Positions 57,889 through 64,000 of a DNA stretch of 64,000 nucleotides are shown here, one piece after another. The notes under the pieces are model-generated. The model saw only the letters and a program-made list of their open reading frames with translations. It made no database searches and was not told the DNA's origin. A program made the translations under genes and the position numbers. The stretch's first letter is position 1. Every line of letters begins with the position of its first letter. Origin of the DNA: Nesterenkonia halotolerans (GTDB lineage Bacteria > Actinomycetota > Actinomycetes > Actinomycetales > Micrococcaceae); NCBI RefSeq assembly GCF_014874065.1, contig NZ_JADBEE010000002.1:620001-684000 (forward strand), read 5' to 3'.

Positions 57889-60099
57889 ATGAACGACATC
57901 CACATCCCAGGAGCACCCCAGGCCGAACCGCCGGCCGCAGAGCAGCCGGTGAAGCCCCGTGGACCGCTGCCTCCGAAGCAGGATCAGCGTGCTGCAGCGC
58001 CGGTCAGCCCGACCGGCGCCGAGGTGCCCGGCAGCGACGCGGGCCGGGCCCAGCAGGGCGAGTACCTGACCACCGCCCAGGGTGCCCGAGTCCGCGACAC
58101 CGACCACTCGCTGAAGGCCGGCAGCCGAGGCCCGGTCCTGCTGCAGGACCACCACCTGCGCGAGAAGATCATGCATTTCGACCATGAGCGCATCCCGGAG
58201 CGCGTGGTCCACGCTCGTGGTGCCGCGGCGCACGGAATCTTCGAGTCCTACGGCACCGCTGGCCACCTCACCCAGGCGAAGTTCCTGGCAGAGAAGACCA
58301 CCACCAAGGTGTTCACCCGGTTCTCCACGGTGCTGGGCAGCCGCGGCTCCGCGGACACGGTCCGCGACACCCGTGGCTTCTCCACCAAGTTCTACACCGA
58401 AGAGGGCAACTACGACCTCGTCGGCAACAACATCCCGGTGTTCTTCATCCAGGACGCGATCAAGTTCCCCGACATCATCCACGCGGGCAAGCCGCATCCG
58501 GACCGGGAGATCCCGCAGGCCCAGAGCGCCCACGACACCTTCTGGGACTTCGTCTCGCTGCACACCGAAGCGCAGCATCACACCATTTGGAACATGTCCG
58601 ACCGCGGCATCCCGCGCTCGCTGCGCATGATGGAAGGCTTCGGGGTCCACACCTTCCGGCTGGTCAACGCCGAGGGTGGGTCCTCGCTGGTGAAGTTCCA
58701 CTGGAAGCCCAAGCTCGGCGTGCACTCCATCACCTGGGAAGAGGCGCTGATGACCAACGGCGTGGACCCGGACTTCCACCGCCGGGACCTCGCCGACGCC
58801 ATCGAGGCCGGAGCGTTCCCGGAATGGGAGCTCGGCGTGCAGGTCTTCCCGGACAGCGAAGATCAGATGTTCCATGGCATCGACCTGCTCGACCCCACCA
58901 AGTTCGTGCCCGAGGAGCTCGCCGAGGTGCAGATGCTCGGCAAGATGACCCTGAACGCCAATCCGCAGAACTACTTCGCGGAGACCGAGCAGGTGGCCTT
59001 TCACCCCGGCCACCTGGTTCCCGGCATCGAGGTCACCAACGATCCGCTGCTGCAGGGCCGGCTCTTCTCCTACCTGGACACGCAGATCACCCGTCTGGGG
59101 GGCCCGAACTTCGCCCAGATCCCGATCAACCGGCCGCACGCACCGGTCAACGACATGCTCCGCGACGGCTACCACCAGACCGCGGACCATGCCGGCGTCG
59201 CCCCGTACCACCCGAACTCCTTCGACGGGGGCAACCCGTACCCGGTCAAGGACATCGAGGAGTCCGCAAGTGCGCCCAGCGCGCTGATCGACTTCCCGGA
59301 GCCGGTGTCCGAGAGCGTGAAGATCCGCGAGAGCCCGCAGAGCTTCGATGACCACTACACCCAGGTCACGATGTTCTACCGCAGCCTCACGCGCACCGAG
59401 CAGCTGCACGTGATCCAGGCGTACACCTTCGAGCTCGGCAAGTGCTACGAGCCGGTGATCAAGGAGCGCCAGCTGCAGCAGCTCACGCACATCGATGCAG
59501 ACCTCGCGGCGGGCGTGGCCGAGGGTCTCGGGCTTCCCGTGCCGGAGCCGCTGCAGGCGCCGGTCGAGCCCGAGGTGCTCAGCCCCGTGCTCTCCCAGCT
59601 GGGCCAGACCTGGCCCATCGAGGGTCGGCTGGTCGGCGTCGTCGTCGATGAGTCCACCGACGTCGCAGCGGTCCAGAAGGTCCGCAAGGCCATCGACGGG
59701 CAGGACATGGTGCCGCTGGTGGTCGCCCCCACCGGTGCGCCGCTCTCCGACGGCACGCCGCCGCAGCGCACGTACCTGACCGCACGCTCGATCGAGTTCG
59801 ACGCGATCGTGTTCCTCACCGCCTCTGCTGCCGGCGCCGCCGGGGACTCGCCCGACGGCGATCACAAGCTCGGCGATCCGACCGGGGATCCGCAGGTCGA
59901 TCCACGGCTGACGCTGATGGCGGCTGAGGCCTACCGGCACGGCAAGGCAGTGGTCTTCACCGATGGCTCCCCGCTGCTGAGCGCGAGCGGCGTCTCCACC
60001 AGTGCGCCGGGCGTGCTCGTCGGCACACCGGAGAAGCTCACGGATGAGCTGTTCACGCTCATGGGCGCGCACCGCGCCTGGGAGCGCTTCGCCGCCTGA
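57889..60099 (+). CDS. katE: Large-subunit catalase HPII
   Basis: A 736-residue haem catalase with the extra C-terminal flavodoxin/GATase-like domain of clade-2 enzymes. [19 protein letters not shown] holds the catalytic His. [27 protein letters not shown] carries the distal Asn, and [18 protein letters not shown] the proximal Tyr. The last ~150 residues ([24 protein letters not shown] ... [20 protein letters not shown]) form the C-terminal domain. It destroys hydrogen peroxide, notably in stationary phase. The N-terminus (~55 residues, Pro-rich) is the usual HPII arm. Confidence 0.95.
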   Translation: MNDIHIPGAPQAEPPAAEQPVKPRGPLPPKQDQRAAAPVSPTGAEVPGSDAGRAQQGEYLTTAQGARVRDTDHSLKAGSRGPVLLQDHHLREKIMHFDHERIPERVVHARGAAAHGIFESYGTAGHLTQAKFLAEKTTTKVFTRFSTVLGSRGSADTVRDTRGFSTKFYTEEGNYDLVGNNIPVFFIQDAIKFPDIIHAGKPHPDREIPQAQSAHDTFWDFVSLHTEAQHHTIWNMSDRGIPRSLRMMEGFGVHTFRLVNAEGGSSLVKFHWKPKLGVHSITWEEALMTNGVDPDFHRRDLADAIEAGAFPEWELGVQVFPDSEDQMFHGIDLLDPTKFVPEELAEVQMLGKMTLNANPQNYFAETEQVAFHPGHLVPGIEVTNDPLLQGRLFSYLDTQITRLGGPNFAQIPINRPHAPVNDMLRDGYHQTADHAGVAPYHPNSFDGGNPYPVKDIEESASAPSALIDFPEPVSESVKIRESPQSFDDHYTQVTMFYRSLTRTEQLHVIQAYTFELGKCYEPVIKERQLQQLTHIDADLAAGVAEGLGLPVPEPLQAPVEPEVLSPVLSQLGQTWPIEGRLVGVVVDESTDVAAVQKVRKAIDGQDMVPLVVAPTGAPLSDGTPPQRTYLTARSIEFDAIVFLTASAAGAAGDSPDGDHKLGDPTGDPQVDPRLTLMAAEAYRHGKAVVFTDGSPLLSASGVSTSAPGVLVGTPEKLTDELFTLMGAHRAWERFAA

Positions 60100-60126
60100 T
60101 CCGCGCGGTGTGATCCGCGCTGGTTG

Positions 60127-60184
60127 ACGCGCATCGGCCCCTTCACGAGACGCCTCGGCGTCTTGCGGAGGGGCCGATGCGCGT
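60127..60184 (+). terminator. Strong hairpin terminator after katE
   Basis: ACGCGCATCGGCCCCT at 60127-60142 pairs perfectly (16 bp) with 60169-60184. The loop holds a second small hairpin (AGACGC ctcg GCGTCT). It is 28 bp after the katE stop and may also work on antisense transcripts. Confidence 0.8.
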
Positions 60185-60231
60185 GGCCATGACAACGCCC
60201 AGTTCAGGCCGCAGCGCAGTATCCTGCTCAG

Positions 60232-61161
60232 ATGAGAACCCTCGAGCTTCCCGCCGCCGGACTGACCGCCTCCCAGCTGGTGCTGGGGCTCATGCGGATC
60301 AATGACAAGACCGATGCCCAGATCCGTGAGCTCTACACCCGCGCCCGCGAGGCAGGTGTGGACCTGCTCGATCATGCCGACATCTACGGGGACGGCCCGC
60401 ACCACTGCGAACGCCGCTTCGCCGAGGCCGTGCAGCTCTCCAGCGCTGAGCGGGAGCAGGTGATGATCCAGTCCAAGGTCGGCATCATCAAGGACGGCCC
60501 CAGCTACGACTTCTCCTACGAGCACATCATGACCGAGGTGGAGGGCTCCCTGCAGGCGCTGCAGACCGACTACCTCGACATTCTGCTGCTGCACCGGCCT
60601 GATCCACTGGTCGAGCCCGAAGAGGTCGCCCGCGCGTTCGAGGAGCTCCATGCCGCCGGCAAGGTGCGTCACTTCGGCGTCTCGAACCATACGGTGGGGC
60701 AGATCGAGCTGCTCCGCACCGCCGTGCAGCAGCCGCTGGTGGCGAATCAGGTGCAGCTCTCCGTGGTGCACGCCCCGATCCTCACCGAGGGGATGCAGGC
60801 CAACACGCTGGCCCAGACCGAGCAGAGCACCCCCGCCGGGTCCGACATCGTGGAGTACTGCCGACGCAACGGCATCACCCTTCAGGCCTGGTCCCCGTAT
60901 CAGTCACCCCACGGGGTCTTCATCGACAACCCTGCGTACCCCGAGCTCAACACCACGCTCGCCCGGCTGGCGGAGAAATACTCCGTGACGCCCACGGGCA
61001 TCGCCACCGCGTGGCTGACCCGTCACCCGGCAGGCATCCAGGTCGTGCTCGGCACCACGCAGGGCGGCCGGGTCGAGGAGGCCGCGGCCGGGGCCGAGCT
61101 CAGACTGACCCGTGCTGAGTGGTACGAGCTCCTCCGCGCGGCCGGGCACAAGCTGCCCTGA
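60232..61161 (+). CDS. Aldo/keto reductase (YdhF-like)
   Basis: A 309-residue AKR. SQLVLGLMRINDKTDAQIRELYTRAREAGVDLLDHADIYG supplies Asp and Tyr, VMIQSKVGII the Lys, and DILLLHRPDPLV the His, with GVSNHTVGQIELL and GITLQAWSPYQ following. It resembles YdhF of E. coli, an oxidoreductase of unknown physiological substrate. Third AKR within 8 kb. Confidence 0.9.
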   Translation: MRTLELPAAGLTASQLVLGLMRINDKTDAQIRELYTRAREAGVDLLDHADIYGDGPHHCERRFAEAVQLSSAEREQVMIQSKVGIIKDGPSYDFSYEHIMTEVEGSLQALQTDYLDILLLHRPDPLVEPEEVARAFEELHAAGKVRHFGVSNHTVGQIELLRTAVQQPLVANQVQLSVVHAPILTEGMQANTLAQTEQSTPAGSDIVEYCRRNGITLQAWSPYQSPHGVFIDNPAYPELNTTLARLAEKYSVTPTGIATAWLTRHPAGIQVVLGTTQGGRVEEAAAGAELRLTRAEWYELLRAAGHKLP

Positions 61162-61177
61162 CCCTCGGGTGACCTGC

Positions 61178-61810
61178 TCAGGCGCGGTAGCGCTCCGGGC
61201 GGTGGTTCAGCGCCAGGACCAGGTTCAGCAGCACCGCTCCCAGGGCGGAGTACAGCACGTTCAGCGGGGGGACGACGGTCAGGGCGAGCAGGATGACGAC
61301 GACGTCGAGGCCCATCTGCACGTATCCGGCGCGCAGTCCGAGGCGCTCTTGCGCCACCAGAGCCACGATGTTGAACCCACCCAGGCTGGCGCCGTGGCGG
61401 AAGACGGCTAGCAGTCCCATGCCGACCAGGACGTTGCCGGCCGGCACGCCGTAGAGCGGGTTGAGTTCAGGCAGCGAGAGCATCGGGCCGTGCAGCAGCG
61501 CGTAGCCGGAGACGATGGCCACCGCGGCGACTGTCTTCAGCGTGAAGGTCCAGCCCTTCTTCCAGATCGCCAGGGCGAAGAACGGCAGGTTCACCAGCAG
61601 GAACAGCCAGGAGAAGTTCAACGGGGTGGCGTAGGTCAGCAGCAGCGCGAGTCCGGCGGTGCCTCCGGTCACGGCCTCGGACTGCTGGAGCACGTAGAGC
61701 CCCAGCGAGGCGAGAAACGTGCCGATCAGCACCCCGAAGACATCTTCCGCCGGAGAATGCGGGATGGTGGTGTCCTCGGGCCATGGGGGGATGTTCTTGG
61801 ATCCGGACAT
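61178..61810 (-). CDS. YitT-family membrane protein
   Basis: A 210-residue protein with five to six helices of the YitT/DUF161 family: GVLIGTFLASLGLYVLQQSEAVTGGTAGLALLLTYATPLNFSWLFLLVNLPFFALAIWKKGWTFTLKT, then NVLVGMGLLAVFRHGASLGGFNIVALV. It lacks the cytosolic DUF2179 domain of longer relatives. ATG 61810 is preceded by TATAAG (61820-61825 on the minus strand) and may be leaderless; TTG/GTG starts to 61855 exist but are less likely. Confidence 0.85.
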   Translation of the reverse strand: MSGSKNIPPWPEDTTIPHSPAEDVFGVLIGTFLASLGLYVLQQSEAVTGGTAGLALLLTYATPLNFSWLFLLVNLPFFALAIWKKGWTFTLKTVAAVAIVSGYALLHGPMLSLPELNPLYGVPAGNVLVGMGLLAVFRHGASLGGFNIVALVAQERLGLRAGYVQMGLDVVVILLALTVVPPLNVLYSALGAVLLNLVLALNHRPERYRA

Positions 61811-61976
61811 GAGCGTCAGCTTATAGCCGCGCCATCCCGCGGCCTTCCGGTCCACCGTGAGAAGTGATCACTCTCACGCCGCGCCGAACTGGACCTGGAG
61901 GCACCGACATGCTGGACGCACCGGCACTTCTCCGGCGTAAGCTGAAGCTTCCAGACTTCGAATCGAGGACAGCGCC

Positions 61977-62498
61977 ATGGCTCCTATGACTCCTGCCCAC
62001 GCGGCTCAGTTCGGTGAGAACGGCGCCGAAGACCTCGCCTATGACCCCGAGCACTGCGGACGCGTGGTCTGCTCCCGGGATGTCATCCGGGCGATCCCTG
62101 CGGTGGTCTTCGAGTTCCTCGCCGATCCTGCCCTGCAGGTCGAGTTCGACGGCAATGACAATCTCTCGGCCGCCGAGCAGGGGCAGCGCGTCCATGGCGT
62201 CGGGGACATCTTCACCATGGCGCTGACCAACGGCAAGGTTCGGGAGAACCATGTGGTGGAGTTCCTGGAGGGAGAGCTCATTGCGTGGAAGCCCTCGACC
62301 ATGGGCGAAGCCCCCGCCGGGCACCTGTGGCGCTGGGCGCTGGCAGCCACTGAGGATGGCGCCACCGAGGTCACCCACACCTATGACTGGTCCCAGCTCC
62401 ATGATCAGGAGCGCATGGCGCGGGCGAAGTCCACGACCTCAGCGATGCTGGCTCGCTCCGTCGCGCGCCTGAAGGCTGTGGTGGAGGCCTCCGCCTAA
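61977..62498 (+). CDS. SRPBCC-family protein
   Basis: A 173-residue protein with a START-like fold beginning VVCSRDVIRAIPAVVFEFLADPALQVEFDGNDNL, then MALTNGKVRENHVVEFLEGELIAWKPS, WRWALAATEDGATEVTHTYDWS and a C-terminal helix SAMLARSVARLKAVVEA. It is a ligand-binding fold; ligand unknown. Start ATG 61977; ATG 61986 is an alternative. Confidence 0.85.
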   Translation: MAPMTPAHAAQFGENGAEDLAYDPEHCGRVVCSRDVIRAIPAVVFEFLADPALQVEFDGNDNLSAAEQGQRVHGVGDIFTMALTNGKVRENHVVEFLEGELIAWKPSTMGEAPAGHLWRWALAATEDGATEVTHTYDWSQLHDQERMARAKSTTSAMLARSVARLKAVVEASA

Positions 62499-62509
62499 GC
62501 TTGTGCTCC

Positions 62510-62971
62510 ATGGAGAGCCAGACCACCACCGAATTCACCAAGACCGTCGTCGCGGCCGCTCTGCTGCGCCGTCGCCCGGGATGTCAGGTCGAGCTCTTCA
62601 TCGCCCGCCGCACCTCCCCGGAGTCGGTGGCGGGGATGTGGGAGTTTCCGGGCGGCAAGCTCGAACCGGGGGAGACCCTGCATGAGGGTCTGCACCGTGA
62701 GCTTCTCGAGGAGCTGGGCGTCACGGTGGACCTCCATGAGGAGGTCAGTGCCGCTGGTCATCCCCAATTCCACCCGGAGGCAGGGTGGCGGCTGAAGGAG
62801 ACGACGGCGATGCGGCTGTTCCGCGGGCAGGTGCTCGAGGGCGAGCCGTTCCCGCTGCAGGACCATGATCGCGTGGACTGGGTGCCGGTGACGGATCGTC
62901 TCCGGGACTACCCCTGGATTCCCGCCGATCGACCGATCGTGGAACAGATTCTCAAAGACACGACCGCCTGA
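62510..62971 (+). CDS. NUDIX hydrolase (MutT-like)
   Basis: A 153-residue protein. VVAAALLRRRPGCQVELFIARRTSPESVAGMWEFPGGKLEPGETLHEGLHRELLEELGVTVDL includes the full NUDIX box G(x5)E(x7)RELxEELG, as in MutT-type 8-oxo-dGTP diphosphatases. It cleans oxidised nucleotides or other NDP-X. ATG 62510 gives the usual start; TTG/GTG three codons upstream is weaker. Confidence 0.93.
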   Translation: MESQTTTEFTKTVVAAALLRRRPGCQVELFIARRTSPESVAGMWEFPGGKLEPGETLHEGLHRELLEELGVTVDLHEEVSAAGHPQFHPEAGWRLKETTAMRLFRGQVLEGEPFPLQDHDRVDWVPVTDRLRDYPWIPADRPIVEQILKDTTA

Positions 62972-63149
62972 GCGACGACCCTGAGCTATGAGCATGGGGG
63001 AGATGCGCGCAGAAGCAGTGAGGAGGGCCTCCGCGCGCATCGCGCTTCCCATCGCGCAAAGCTATTAGAACACCTATTCTACGCACCTGCAAGTGTCCAG
63101 ACTTGTTTATCGAAGCTATGTTCTAGTCCTGATTCCTGTGAGAAAACTG

Positions 63150-64000
63150 TCAGAACGCAGGTTCGATGGGCTCGTGCTTCGCTGCCTGCCGCGAGTGACG
63201 CTCCGCTCTGGCACGCCGCGCCTGGTTCACCCGGGGAAGCGCCCGCAGCGCCAGGATCACGGCGCCGGGAAGGGTGGAGGCCAGCGCCAGCAGCCCGTAG
63301 CTGACCGACGCCGTGACTCCCAGATGGGGCGCGAGTCCGGCGAGGGAGAAGGCCCAGGCGGCCGCGGCCTCGCGGGGCCCCCAGCCGCCGAAGCCCAGCG
63401 GCACTGACATGCCGGCGATGGCAATGGCTGCCAGTCCCGGAGCCCATGCGAGCGGAACGCTGGGGGAGACGGCGCCGATGGTGAGCGTGAACAGCGCCGC
63501 GAAGGCGGCCCAGCCCACCGCTGAGAGCAGCACGACCTGGGTGAGCTCCCCGCGCGAGAGCGGCCTCAGCCACCGCCAAGCGATGGCGACCGCGAGCGCC
63601 GCGACACCGAGCGCGGCCACCCCGAAGAGCGGAGCCACGGCCAGCAGGGCCAGCCCGGCGGCGCCGAAGGCCACCGCGGTGCCGGTGAGTCGCTCGGCGG
63701 CCATCGAGGCGAAAGCTCGGCCCAGCGCGCTGCGGCCCGCTGCGACATCCGCGTCGCTGCTGTCATCGGCGGCGCGCAGCGCATCCCCGGCGAGACCACC
63801 GGGCAGCACGCCGTTGAGGAACGCAGCCTGCCAGCACCGTGCGACCGCGGGACCGAGACTCACGACGATGTCGTGGTGCCCGGCGATCACGCGCCACCGA
63901 AGGGCCTGGGTCAGCACCCCGAGGCCGCCCAGGACAGCGGCGGCGGGGAAGCTCCACCAGGGAAGCATCCGGAACGCGTCGATGAACGGCGTGATGCCCC
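63150..64000 (-). CDS. Lysylphosphatidylglycerol synthase TM-region / flippase-like membrane protein, N-terminus missing
   Basis: The gene is read leftwards and its beginning lies beyond the right edge; the frame is open to base 64000. The ~283 residues seen have about seven hydrophobic segments, with FPAAAVLGGLGVLTQALRWRVIAG, CWQAAFLNGVLPGGLAGDALRA (N..LPGG..GD, the family hallmark), LALLAVAPLFGVAALGVAAL and LGFGGWGPREAAAAWAF. This family (UPF0104) includes the transmembrane part of MprF and putative lipid flippases. Terminal basic tail HSRQAAKHEPIEPAF. Confidence 0.85.
   Translation of the reverse strand, partial: GITPFIDAFRMLPWWSFPAAAVLGGLGVLTQALRWRVIAGHHDIVVSLGPAVARCWQAAFLNGVLPGGLAGDALRAADDSSDADVAAGRSALGRAFASMAAERLTGTAVAFGAAGLALLAVAPLFGVAALGVAALAVAIAWRWLRPLSRGELTQVVLLSAVGWAAFAALFTLTIGAVSPSVPLAWAPGLAAIAIAGMSVPLGFGGWGPREAAAAWAFSLAGLAPHLGVTASVSYGLLALASTLPGAVILALRALPRVNQARRARAERHSRQAAKHEPIEPAF

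Noticed and set aside
57814-60771. 985-codon open frame opposite katE
   Set aside because: Mirror of the katE and aldo/keto reductase codons in a high-GC genome; its translation has no family motifs and katE is certain.
1-64000. CRISPR array, rRNA, tRNA or intact insertion sequence
   Set aside because: No spaced repeats, no cloverleaf or rRNA-like sequence and no transposase motif were found by eye; a tRNAscan and IS search would be decisive.

Overview
The window is about 68% GC, densely coded DNA from an actinobacterium. Several points support this: a mycothiol-dependent maleylpyruvate isomerase-type protein, the actinobacterial MSMEG_4193 / DUF3090 / SCO1664 gene trio, WYL and DUF2071 proteins, and many genes that seem to be leaderless or joined by 4-bp ATGA/GTGA overlaps. 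The complete choline-to-glycine-betaine operon (betT-betB-betA), an osmoprotectant-binding-type lipoprotein and genes that look like C50-carotenoid enzymes fit a salt- and light-tolerant member of the Micrococcales (Nesterenkonia or Arthrobacter-like). The genus is an inference.

Layout. 0-7.4 kb: end of a phosphotransferase gene, a divergent WYL regulator / hydrolase pair, a long TPR-like protein, an orphan OpuC/ProX-like lipoprotein and two tandem alaA-type aminotransferases. 7.4-24.1 kb: a housekeeping backbone (xseB-xseA, ispH, rmuC, ychF) with transporters (TauE, MFS, DASS), a histidine phosphatase and the bet operon between. 24.1-29.9 kb: a segment beginning with an odd junction (an enoyl-reductase-type gene, a C20A7 homopolymer tract and a second diverged copy of the ychF 3' end), then a CrtD/CrtI-like desaturase plus a lycopene-elongase-like UbiA protein, an SDR, a PspC-domain protein and a hydrolase. 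29.9-38.3 kb: an accessory zone with several frameshifted or interrupted genes. It holds a low-GC insert coding for a secreted small protein (apparent ATC start) and a four-helix membrane protein, an arsenic-type permease with a cysteine-rich MerR regulator, and then the conserved trio.

38.4-45.3 kb: an AraC/GyrI-like regulator, metallophosphoesterase, DHFR-like, SRPBCC, carboxyethylornithine-synthase-like, ArfB, MGT-type glycosyltransferase and DUF2071 genes. 45.5-50.8 kb: a tightly packed five-gene operon (GT2, EEP nuclease/phosphatase, YjdF-like membrane protein, FAD oxidoreductase, photolyase-related protein). The last member belongs to the iron-sulfur photolyase family but has lost all the cluster cysteines. 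50.8-64 kb: ArsR-glyoxalase pair, an HNH-repeat-like protein, a mycothiol enzyme, a second TauE, three aldo/keto reductases, a YbdK ligase, a quinone-reductase-like protein, a large catalase (katE), YitT, SRPBCC and NUDIX proteins, and the start of a flippase-like membrane protein that runs off the right edge.

Functional themes are osmotic protection, oxidative/light stress (carotenoids, photolyase-like protein, catalase, many NAD(P)H oxidoreductases) and metal(loid) resistance. No tRNA, rRNA, CRISPR array or intact transposase was recognised.
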